Source of the DNA: Sedimentisphaerales bacterium
GTDB lineage: Bacteria; Planctomycetota; Phycisphaerae; Sedimentisphaerales; SM23-30
Length of the DNA: 64,000 nt
Assembly (NCBI GenBank): GCA_016934515.1
Contig: JAFGSR010000168.1
Location: forward strand, 34,521 to 98,520
Reading direction: 5' to 3'
Position 1 is the stretch's first letter, and each line of letters begins with the position of its first letter. Positions 8,204-16,129 of the stretch are shown here, piece by piece. Below the pieces are notes generated by a model. It made no database searches. It was not told the DNA's origin and was given only the letters and a program-made list of their open reading frames with translations. The position numbers and the translations under genes were made by a program.

Positions 8204-10260
8204 GTGAGCTTAATTATATAGCGGCGAAGGATAACAACGATGCTGAGTTGCAGTTGAATTCTGTGGTTAATCTGGAGGCTGCTGCTCAGGACGATGAAGG
8301 TCAGCCGAAAAATCGACGTTTCGAGATGGATGCTTATGCCGGTGGAGCAATGAATGTCGGTTGGGGTGATCCGGTTGTTGTTGATATGGATGGTCTGAAG
8401 TTCTCTGCACCGATGCCCGCTCTTTTAGATCACAACAAAGAAGTTACGTCGATTATGGGGGTAATTGATGACATCAAGATTGTCAATGGTGTGTTGAAAG
8501 CAGCAGGCAATGTTATCGCCAAGAGCCAGAAAGCGAAGCTGGCGGTTGAGTATGCCGATGCCGGGGTGGAGTTGCAGGCTTCAATAGGAGCGAATGTGAT
8601 TCGGCGGGAGTTTGTGGAGCCGGGTGAGAGAGTAAGTGTAAACGGTCAGGATTTTACCGGGCCGATAATTGTAGCTCGTGAAGCTGAATTGAAAGAAGTT
8701 AGTATTGTGGTTCTGGGTGCAGATGAAAATACGTCTGTTGTCATGGCCAATAAACAGGAGACAAATCCCATGGAATTTGAAAAATGGTTGCAAGCAAAAG
8801 GTTACGAAATTGGCAATCTTTCTGAAGAAAAAAAGACGGAGCTGCGTGCTGAGTATGATGCCGAGCAGGGTAAGGGCAAGAAGACTGAGCCTGCCAAGAA
8901 AACCGAAACGGTTGAGGCTACTGCAACCAAGTCGGATGTTGAGGCAACGGATAAGTCGGTGCTTGAGCTGCGTGCCAGACATGCGGCGGAGCTGAGCAGA
9001 ATTACTGCCATTGCCAAGGTGTGCGGTGGTAAGCATCCGGACATCGAGGCCAAAGCAGTTGCTGAGGGCTGGAGCGAGATCAAGGCGGAGCTGGAGGTTT
9101 TGCGTGCCAGCCGTCCTGAAGCTCCGAACATTAATACCCGTGGTCCGAAGCTGGACACGAATGTTCTGGAGGCTGCTGCCTGCATGTCTTCGACTCATAT
9201 TGGTGAGGCTGCTATGGTGAAAGCCTACGGTGAGGAAGCCATGGAGTCCGCTGATAAAATTCGTGGTATCGGTGTGCAGGAGTTCCTGCGGTTGTGTGCG
9301 CGTATGGAAGGCCGGGAGCTGCCGTCTTGTGTTGGCACGGGTTCCGAGTTTATTCAGGCGGCTTTTTCGACGGTGAGCCTGCCGGGTTTGATGAGCAATG
9401 TTGCTAACAAGTCGCTGCTGGCTGGTTACAACTATGTTGAAAATGCCTGGCGGAAAATCTGCAAGATTGCTTCGCTCAGCGACTTCAAAACGCATACTCG
9501 TTATCGCATGACTGCTGATTTCAAGTTCCTGCCGGTTGGTCCAGATGGTGAGCTGAAGCACGGGCGTCTGGGTGAGCAGTCCTTCACCAATAAGGCTGAC
9601 ACCAAGGGGATTCTATTCAGCCTGACTCGTCAGATGATTATCAATGATGATCTGTCGGCGTTTACGGCTATCCCGTTCAATATCGGGATGGGTGCGGCTG
9701 AAGCGATTAACGATGCTGTCTGGACTTTGTTGCTGGCAAATACCGGGACGTTCTTTGGTTCCGATAACAGCAACTATGCTAACGGTGCGGCAACTGCTCT
9801 GGGTATTGATGCGTTGACGGCGGCTGAACTGCTGTTCTTGAATCAGACCAAACCCAACGGTCGGCCTTTGGGTGCTACTCCGAAAATCCTGCTGGTTCCC
9901 AACGCCCTGAAGGTAACGGGTGAATTGCTGATGGCTTCTCTAAAAACCAACGCCACCACTACGGAGGACACTCCGATTCCGCAAAACAATCCCCATGCCG
10001 GTAAGTTCGAGGTGGTCAATTCCTCTTACTTGGCTAACGCTTCGTACACTGGCTACAGTGCTTTGGCTTGGTATTTGTTTGCCGATCCGAACGTGCTGCC
10101 AGCTCTGGAAGTCGGTTTTCTGAACGGCGTTGACCGTCCGACAGTTGAGCGGGCTGATGCCGATTTTAATACTCTCGGTATGCAGTTCCGGGGCTTCATT
10201 GATTTCGGCGTTGCGTTCCAAGACCCCCGTGGTGCAGTGAAAATGAAGGGTGAGGCATAA
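8200..10260 (+). CDS. Prohead protease/major capsid fusion protein
   Basis: N-terminal protease-like region (LLDHNKE...EVSIVVLGAD), charged linker, capsid-like C-terminal half; overlaps portal stop (ATGA). Confidence 0.78.
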   Translation: MSELNYIAAKDNNDAELQLNSVVNLEAAAQDDEGQPKNRRFEMDAYAGGAMNVGWGDPVVVDMDGLKFSAPMPALLDHNKEVTSIMGVIDDIKIVNGVLKAAGNVIAKSQKAKLAVEYADAGVELQASIGANVIRREFVEPGERVSVNGQDFTGPIIVAREAELKEVSIVVLGADENTSVVMANKQETNPMEFEKWLQAKGYEIGNLSEEKKTELRAEYDAEQGKGKKTEPAKKTETVEATATKSDVEATDKSVLELRARHAAELSRITAIAKVCGGKHPDIEAKAVAEGWSEIKAELEVLRASRPEAPNINTRGPKLDTNVLEAAACMSSTHIGEAAMVKAYGEEAMESADKIRGIGVQEFLRLCARMEGRELPSCVGTGSEFIQAAFSTVSLPGLMSNVANKSLLAGYNYVENAWRKICKIASLSDFKTHTRYRMTADFKFLPVGPDGELKHGRLGEQSFTNKADTKGILFSLTRQMIINDDLSAFTAIPFNIGMGAAEAINDAVWTLLLANTGTFFGSDNSNYANGAATALGIDALTAAELLFLNQTKPNGRPLGATPKILLVPNALKVTGELLMASLKTNATTTEDTPIPQNNPHAGKFEVVNSSYLANASYTGYSALAWYLFADPNVLPALEVGFLNGVDRPTVERADADFNTLGMQFRGFIDFGVAFQDPRGAVKMKGEA

Positions 10261-10350
10261 GCCTCGCCTTTTGGTTGAGTTGATTCTGTTGAGTTGCGGT
10301 AAGTGAATAAAGTGGACGAAATTTAATATTGAAACTTTAGGAGTAAAATA

Positions 10351-11076
10351 ATGTCTGATGCAATTTATATTCAAGACGGGTTGGCGATTGATTACACGCC
10401 CGGCTCTGCTGTCACCGGGGGCGATGTGATCGTTCAGGGTGATTTGATCGGTGTAGCCAAGCTGGACATTGCTGCCAATGAGCTGGGTGCTTTGCACATT
10501 GCCGGGGTGTTTGACTTTACCAAAAACGCGGGTGCTGCTTTGACTGTCGGGCAGAAGGTTTACTGGGATGACACCAATAATTATCTCGCTACCGACAACG
10601 AGCAGGGTACGCATAAATATCTCGGCGTTGTGGTTGAGGCGGCGGCTTCGGCGGCGGTGCTTGGTCGTGTTCGCATGGGCCATGCGATTAACGATGTCAA
10701 CGAGCAGATTGTTATTATCCCGGTCGAAGATTTGGCGGCTAATGCTGACATAGCCACCCGTGAGATATTTGTGCATCCCAGAGCGGTCACGATAGTGTCG
10801 ATAGGCATCCTGACTGACGGTGCTCCGGCTGGTGTGGATGATAGTAACACGTCGGTAATCGCTTTTGCTGACGATGCGGCTAATGCGATTCTGTCCAAAA
10901 CCTATAACACTGCTACGCAGCCGCCCACTTCTGATTATGAAGACTTAGGCACGGTGGATGCAACGCATTCGGTTTTGGCCGCTGGTGAGCATGTCACGAT
11001 GTCGATCACCAACGGCACGACTGCCGACCTGCCTGCGTTCTCGGTTATTATCCGTTTCATTCCCGCAAACGTGTAA
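10351..11076 (+). CDS. DUF2190-like capsid decoration protein
   Basis: YIQDGLAIDYTPGSAVTGGDVIVQGDLIGVA...GQKVYWDD; follows capsid gene. Confidence 0.7.
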   Translation: MSDAIYIQDGLAIDYTPGSAVTGGDVIVQGDLIGVAKLDIAANELGALHIAGVFDFTKNAGAALTVGQKVYWDDTNNYLATDNEQGTHKYLGVVVEAAASAAVLGRVRMGHAINDVNEQIVIIPVEDLAANADIATREIFVHPRAVTIVSIGILTDGAPAGVDDSNTSVIAFADDAANAILSKTYNTATQPPTSDYEDLGTVDATHSVLAAGEHVTMSITNGTTADLPAFSVIIRFIPANV

Positions 11077-11088
11077 GGTCTGGGCAGC

Positions 11089-11463
11089 ATGACTGATTTA
11101 CTGAAAACAGGTTCCGACTGGTTGGGAAGCATGATGAAAACTCATGCTTCTCAGTCAGTAGTTTATTGGCGGGATGTGAATTCAGTAACCGTCGATGCAA
11201 CGTTGGGCCGCACGTTTTATGACGATGTGGACGGTAATGGTTTTGCGGTTAAATCACACACTACGGATTTTATTATAGATACCGACGATCTGCTATTAAA
11301 CAGCGTTAAGATTGAGCCTGAAGTTGGTGACTTGATAAAAGTAACTAGAGCTGACCGGGTGGATGTTTTTGAGGTGAGCAGGCTTTCGGATAGTTGTTGG
11401 AATTACAGCGACGCTTATGCTCAGTTTTTTCGCATTCACACCCGTTTGATTGACACTGAATAG
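11089..11463 (+). CDS. Phage head-closure/neck-like protein
   Basis: Position and size. Confidence 0.45.
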   Translation: MTDLLKTGSDWLGSMMKTHASQSVVYWRDVNSVTVDATLGRTFYDDVDGNGFAVKSHTTDFIIDTDDLLLNSVKIEPEVGDLIKVTRADRVDVFEVSRLSDSCWNYSDAYAQFFRIHTRLIDTE

Positions 11464-11468
11464 GATGA

Positions 11469-11711
11469 TTGCTTATGTGTGAGCTTTACGAAAAACATTG
11501 TAAGCAGGCTTTTGCAAATATAAGTGAACAGTTGGGCCGGATAGATGAGTCGCTTCGCGGCAACGGCAAGCCGGGATTAAACGCCAGAGTGGACAGTCTG
11601 GAGAAGTCCCGTAACGCTGAAGACAAAAGCCGGTCAAAGTTCTTGTGGATGATTACGGGGTCGATTGTGACTATGGCTTCTGGTTATCTCTGGCAGAAAT
11701 TTATTGGTTAA
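11469..11711 (+). CDS. Small phage protein with coiled coil and C-terminal TM helix (holin/XhlA-like topology)
   Basis: FLWMITGSIVTMASGYLWQKFIG C-terminal hydrophobic segment. Confidence 0.4.
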   Translation: MLMCELYEKHCKQAFANISEQLGRIDESLRGNGKPGLNARVDSLEKSRNAEDKSRSKFLWMITGSIVTMASGYLWQKFIG

Positions 11712-11714
11712 AAA

Positions 11715-12137
11715 ATGGCAAAGTCAATAGACATAGCGGATGCGATTGTTGTGACGTTGAACGGTCACGTTTTCAGCCCGATCTTTACTGCGGTCAGAAA
11801 GTTAGTGCCGGTTTGGGATATAAAAGACCTGAAGACCTTACGGGTGACGGTTGTACCGATTGACGTTGAAAAAGAACGCCAGAGCCGGTCAGCTTTTAAG
11901 CGGGAATACAATATCGACATTGGTGTGCAAAAGAAAGTCAGTAACGACGAGTCTGAGGTTCCGCCGCTAATGACACTGGTTGAAAGTATTGACGATTTTA
12001 TTTCAGGTGCAGTGTTGGCGGGCGTAACTGATGTTGTTTTTTTCAAGAGCCATGTGCTCCAGCTTTCGGCGGAGCATCTAATGGAAGACCGGGTTTTTTC
12101 CAGTGTTGTGAGATTGACGTACTTACGTATTTCGTAA
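11715..12137 (+). CDS. Phage minor tail/completion protein
   Basis: Position and size within tail module. Confidence 0.45.
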   Translation: MAKSIDIADAIVVTLNGHVFSPIFTAVRKLVPVWDIKDLKTLRVTVVPIDVEKERQSRSAFKREYNIDIGVQKKVSNDESEVPPLMTLVESIDDFISGAVLAGVTDVVFFKSHVLQLSAEHLMEDRVFSSVVRLTYLRIS

Positions 12138-12154
12138 AGAGCCGGAGTTGAATT

Positions 12155-12409
12155 ATGAATAATGTTATTGCACGGAAAATTGCCGTTACTGCCAGTTATG
12201 CCGCACTTTCGTCTAGTAGTGAGGTGGTGACAGTAACGCTGTCAGCCTTAACGTCCAACAGCCATGATGTTTATCTTGAGGGCGATACCGGGGACGATGT
12301 GCCGTTGATAGCAGGCGAATGGCATACCTTGAAAAGTGTTGACCTGAGCAGAGTCAAGATCAAGGGGACGGTTGGCGATTATGTGTCGATCATCGGAGGT
12401 ACATGGTGA
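12155..12409 (+). CDS. Hypothetical phage protein
   Basis: ORF within collinear tail module, overlaps next gene. Confidence 0.5.
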   Translation: MNNVIARKIAVTASYAALSSSSEVVTVTLSALTSNSHDVYLEGDTGDDVPLIAGEWHTLKSVDLSRVKIKGTVGDYVSIIGGTW

Positions 12410-13044
12410 TGCCGTATTCAGTAAGTTCAAGCAGCGGTGGTACACCGGCGGGTGAGAATACTCAGTTGCAGTATAATAATTCCGGAGCGTTTGGAGCTTC
12501 GGCAAACCTTACGTTTGGGTCTGATATTCTCACGCTGGCGGGTACGCAGAACATCACGGGTCAGTTGAACGCTGATAATCTGCGGCTGGACGGCAATACG
12601 TTGTCAGTTACCAACGAGAATGGCAATCTTGTTCTTGCTCCAAACGGGACAGGGATTGTCAGTTTAACCGGCACGCAGACCATCACGGGGCGGTTGAACG
12701 TTGATAATCTTCGCCTGGATGGTAATACGTTGTCGAGTTTGTCTGGTGATTTATTGTTGTCAGCAGAGTCGGGCTACATAAAAAGTGTTGATAAGCAGTT
12801 GCAGCTTTCTCGTATTGATAGTTCTCCTGTCAAAATTGAGAATAATGGTGAGAGTGGTGCGTTGATAGATTTTGCCGGGGAATCAAGCAGCAGTACTGAA
12901 ACGCCAGTTACTACGTATGGAGTTGGAGCAGTTTCAGGGACAGTTTCAGGTCCAACCTCCGGTTGTTGGTCATGCGAATACATGTTACAAGTAGAGATCA
13001 ATTCTTCAACGTGCTTCATACCGGCATACGTCGAAGGTAATTAA
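12403..13044 (+). CDS. Tail fibre-like protein with internal duplication
   Basis: Repeated GTQxITGxLNxDNLRLDGNTLS unit. Confidence 0.55.
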   Translation: MVMPYSVSSSSGGTPAGENTQLQYNNSGAFGASANLTFGSDILTLAGTQNITGQLNADNLRLDGNTLSVTNENGNLVLAPNGTGIVSLTGTQTITGRLNVDNLRLDGNTLSSLSGDLLLSAESGYIKSVDKQLQLSRIDSSPVKIENNGESGALIDFAGESSSSTETPVTTYGVGAVSGTVSGPTSGCWSCEYMLQVEINSSTCFIPAYVEGN

Positions 13045-13063
13045 GTAAGGAGAGAATGTAATA

Positions 13064-13522
13064 ATGCTGTATCTTAAAAATAGCAAAGAAATCGGCGAAG
13101 CGTTAGAGGCGACTGGAGTCCTGAAGGATAAGATTCTGGTGGATGTGGGTTGCGGGTCTGGCGGCCTGATGCAAGCAGTGAAGGACAAGGGTGTTACGGT
13201 AAAAGGGATCGAGTTGTATGAGAGTGCGGTGGCGAAGTGTGCCGAGAAAGGTCTTGATGTAACACATGCCGATGCCGGTCAGGTTGGAGTAAGCCTTCCT
13301 GTGGGCGATGTGTATTTGCTCGATGTAAACGACCCGGCATGGATGAGCAACGTTCTGCTCAAGATACCTGCTGGCACAACAGTAATTTTTGGGCAGTATC
13401 GCGTCGGCAGCGAAGCTGCGAAATTTGTTGAGGCTCAGGTTAAACTTCGGCCCACCAAAACCACCCGCAAGATACTGGTAATGTCGGACGGCTTGGAAGT
13501 TCTAACAATTATCGAGAGGTAG
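13064..13522 (+). CDS. SAM-dependent class I methyltransferase-like protein
   Basis: VDVGCGSGGLMQAV motif I and VKGIELYESAVAKC motif II. Confidence 0.75.
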   Translation: MLYLKNSKEIGEALEATGVLKDKILVDVGCGSGGLMQAVKDKGVTVKGIELYESAVAKCAEKGLDVTHADAGQVGVSLPVGDVYLLDVNDPAWMSNVLLKIPAGTTVIFGQYRVGSEAAKFVEAQVKLRPTKTTRKILVMSDGLEVLTIIER

Positions 13523-13524
13523 GC

Positions 13525-13818
13525 ATGGACTACAGCGAGCAAAGAAAATATTTGGCCGATCAATTATCGAATGAAAATCCGGAGGAGCATTTAGTGGCTG
13601 CGATTGAGTTGATTGATTGCTTATTGCTGGAGCAAGACAAGAAAACACCTGCTTCCAATATTACAGCTAAAATGATCGGCGATTCTCTGGATGCTTTATC
13701 GACAATGAAGCAAGCGTGTGACAAAGCACAGATGTGTCGGGCTGACCATGGAATAATTGATAATTGTGTGGCTTGTCTGAGAAAAGCGATTGATGAGTTA
13801 AAGAAATGCTCCGGATAG
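13525..13818 (+). CDS. Hypothetical phage protein
   Basis: ORF in collinear module. Confidence 0.5.
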   Translation: MDYSEQRKYLADQLSNENPEEHLVAAIELIDCLLLEQDKKTPASNITAKMIGDSLDALSTMKQACDKAQMCRADHGIIDNCVACLRKAIDELKKCSG

Positions 13819-14330
13819 GCTGTACAAATACTTTTTTCGATAAGCCGAAGGTCATTAATGCCGTGGGCCGGGCAACCCGGAAAGTACTGTCGAAGTTTGG
13901 TGCTTATGTTCGACGGACGGCAAAGACGAGCATCCGTAAAAGGAAAAAGGTTTCTGCTCCCGGCCAGCCGCCTGCGAGTCATACGGGCCGTCTGAAAAAG
14001 TTAATATTTTTCGCTTACGATCCCATAAAAGCATCTGTAGTGATCGGCCCGGCGTTGGGCAACATGATTTCGTTTAACGGCAGCGGTAAGCCGGTTCGAG
14101 GCACGGTCCCGGAAACTCTGGAGTATGGTGGTCGGATAGGGACGTTAGTTGGAAAAAGAGTTGATGCCGTATGGTGCAAATGGAGCCGAGTGGATTTAAG
14201 AAATAAGCGAAGGTACAAAAAAACAAAAATGATTTTTTCGGATATTAAGGCGAGGCCGTATATGAACCCGGCCTTTGAAAAAGAAAAACCTAAGTTGCCG
14301 CTGATGTGGCAGGATTCGGTAAGGAGTTAA
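13806..14330 (+). CDS. HK97 gp10-like tail component
   Basis: Basic N-terminus, KRKKVSAPGQPPASHTGRLKKLI, VVIGPALG. Confidence 0.6.
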   Translation: MLRIGCTNTFFDKPKVINAVGRATRKVLSKFGAYVRRTAKTSIRKRKKVSAPGQPPASHTGRLKKLIFFAYDPIKASVVIGPALGNMISFNGSGKPVRGTVPETLEYGGRIGTLVGKRVDAVWCKWSRVDLRNKRRYKKTKMIFSDIKARPYMNPAFEKEKPKLPLMWQDSVRS

Positions 14331-14333
14331 AAA

Positions 14334-14780
14334 ATGTCTGATAATTTTAAGCTCGGAATGAATGCGGTGGCGTATTACGGGACAGCGGGTACATACACAC
14401 CGGCCACGATGACGGCACTCACTAACGTGCGTGATGTAAATCTGAATTTTGAAACCGGTGAGGCGGATGTTACCACTCGTGCTAATAGCGGGTGGCGGGC
14501 AACGGCGGCGTCGCTGAAGGAATGTACGGCGGAGTTTGAAATGGTCTGGAAGCCGGGTGATGCCGGGTTCGAGGCACTCAAGGCGGCGTGGCTTGCTTCT
14601 TCTGAGATTGCCATGGCGTTTCTGTCGGATGCTTACGATGAAGATAATGCTGAGGGTCCGACCGGTGACTGGACAATCACTAATTTTAGTCGCAGTGAGC
14701 CTCTGGAGGAGGCAATCATCGTGAACGTGACGGCAAAAATCAGCTTGTTTAGTGCATGGTTCGACAGCGGAGAAAGTTAA
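14334..14780 (+). CDS. Phage tail tube protein
   Basis: VRDVNLNFETGEADVTTRANSGWRATA pattern typical of tail tube proteins. Confidence 0.7.
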   Translation: MSDNFKLGMNAVAYYGTAGTYTPATMTALTNVRDVNLNFETGEADVTTRANSGWRATAASLKECTAEFEMVWKPGDAGFEALKAAWLASSEIAMAFLSDAYDEDNAEGPTGDWTITNFSRSEPLEEAIIVNVTAKISLFSAWFDSGES

Positions 14781-14851
14781 TCGGGCTGGTTTGGCTGGTT
14801 GAGAAAAATATCAAAAATAGAGAAATGGTATGGTTTGGTTTTATGAAATAG

Positions 14852-15328
14852 TTTAAAGACTCAAAAGATAAAGAATGGGAAATATCGCTTACCATTGGCT
14901 CGGCCAGGCGGACGCTGGACTTGACCGGCATTAATTTGCTGGAACCTGAGTCCGGCGATCCGCCGGTGCTTACCCGTCTGGGTACGGACGAAATGATGCT
15001 GTGCGATGTGATTTACAGCTTGTGTAAGACGCAGGCGGATGTGAGCGGTATTTCTGACGAAGATTTCGGCTTGCGGTTGGGCGGCGATGCAATTTTGCAC
15101 GCTCAGGAGGCGTTTTATGAGGAGCTGATTGATTTTTTCCGGCAGCGGGGGAGGCCCGACAGGGCGAAGGCCGTGGAAAAACAGAGAAGGTGGATAGTTC
15201 TGGCGGTGGACAAAGTGACAACGGTGATCGAAAAGCTGGACCTCGAAGCGGAAGTGGAGCGGGTGGGAGCGGAGTTGGATCAAGAGCTTGGCGAACTGTG
15301 TGGGAGCTTGCCGGAATTGTCGGAGTAA
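14852..15328 (+). CDS. Tail assembly chaperone-like protein (first ORF)
   Basis: Open frame FKDSKDKEWEISLTIGSARRTLDLTGINLLEPESG... after TAG at 14849; called ORF starts at TTG 14921. Confidence 0.6.
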   Translation, partial: FKDSKDKEWEISLTIGSARRTLDLTGINLLEPESGDPPVLTRLGTDEMMLCDVIYSLCKTQADVSGISDEDFGLRLGGDAILHAQEAFYEELIDFFRQRGRPDRAKAVEKQRRWIVLAVDKVTTVIEKLDLEAEVERVGAELDQELGELCGSLPELSE

Positions 15329-15573
15329 ATCCGAACCCGCTGACCTTGCGGGAATTACTGTGGATGGCGGAGGCAAACGCCCGTACCCGTTGGCAGCATA
15401 CCTCGAACCTTCTGGCAATGATGGCCAACGTCAATGCGACCAAAAAAAGTAAGAAGTTTAAGCCGAGCGATTTTAATCCGTTTGAGAATAAGAACAGCGA
15501 TGCTGTTCTTATTACCAAGGACAATATCGGCTTGTTGAAAAGTAAATTTATTGGCGGGGCAAAAGCCCCCTAA
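15190..15573 (+). CDS. Tail assembly chaperone-like second ORF (-1 frame relative to the first)
   Basis: LAGIVGVNPNPLTLRELLWMAEANAR...KSKKFKPSDFNPF; a GTG at 15298 is an alternative start. Confidence 0.55.
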   Translation: MDSSGGGQSDNGDRKAGPRSGSGAGGSGVGSRAWRTVWELAGIVGVNPNPLTLRELLWMAEANARTRWQHTSNLLAMMANVNATKKSKKFKPSDFNPFENKNSDAVLITKDNIGLLKSKFIGGAKAP

Positions 15574-15587
15574 CTGGAGGTATTACT

Positions 15588-16109
15588 ATGGATGTTCTGA
15601 GTAAAATTTTGAAGTGGTTGGATCACAATCGGTATCTGGTAATCGCGTTTGCTTTGGCTGTGGTTGCAATGGCGGGGGTAGTTTCTATGATTGGCTGCGA
15701 GTCAGCTACCATGAGCCTGTTCAACTCAGACGATGGTACGCCGACTGCCAAGGTGGGTCGGGCGGAGTTCAATCGTCAGGTTATCACCGGCGAGAAAAAC
15801 TTTGCCATTAAACGCATTGAACTTGAGGCTCAGGTTACTGCTTTTAACGAGGAGGTTGCGGCTTTCAATAAGCAGGCTGAGGCAGGCTCAGAAGACCTTG
15901 ACCGTCAGGACGAATTCCGACAGGAGATTATGAATACAGTGGCTCTGGTGGCAACTCAGGCGGCTGAGGGTACTCTTAATCCTGTGTCCCTGATACCTCT
16001 GGGCATCGGGATTTTTGGTGGGTTCATGGGTCTTGGTTTAGCTGGTGATAATCGTCGCAAGGATGGGGTGATTACTGACCTGAAAGCAAATCCGCCTGCC
16101 GTGACGTAA
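15588..16109 (+). CDS. Phage membrane protein, two hydrophobic segments
   Basis: N-terminal VIAFALAVVAMAGVVSMIGC and C-terminal glycine-rich hydrophobic segment. Confidence 0.5.
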   Translation: MDVLSKILKWLDHNRYLVIAFALAVVAMAGVVSMIGCESATMSLFNSDDGTPTAKVGRAEFNRQVITGEKNFAIKRIELEAQVTAFNEEVAAFNKQAEAGSEDLDRQDEFRQEIMNTVALVATQAAEGTLNPVSLIPLGIGIFGGFMGLGLAGDNRRKDGVITDLKANPPAVT

Positions 16110-16129
16110 AAAAAAGAAGGATGTGTTAA

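Noticed and set aside
14849-14851. Genome-wide TAG recoding in the phage
   Set aside because: Other phage ORFs (e.g. ending at 11463, 13522, 13818) use TAG as a normal stop, so one internal TAG is not evidence of recoding
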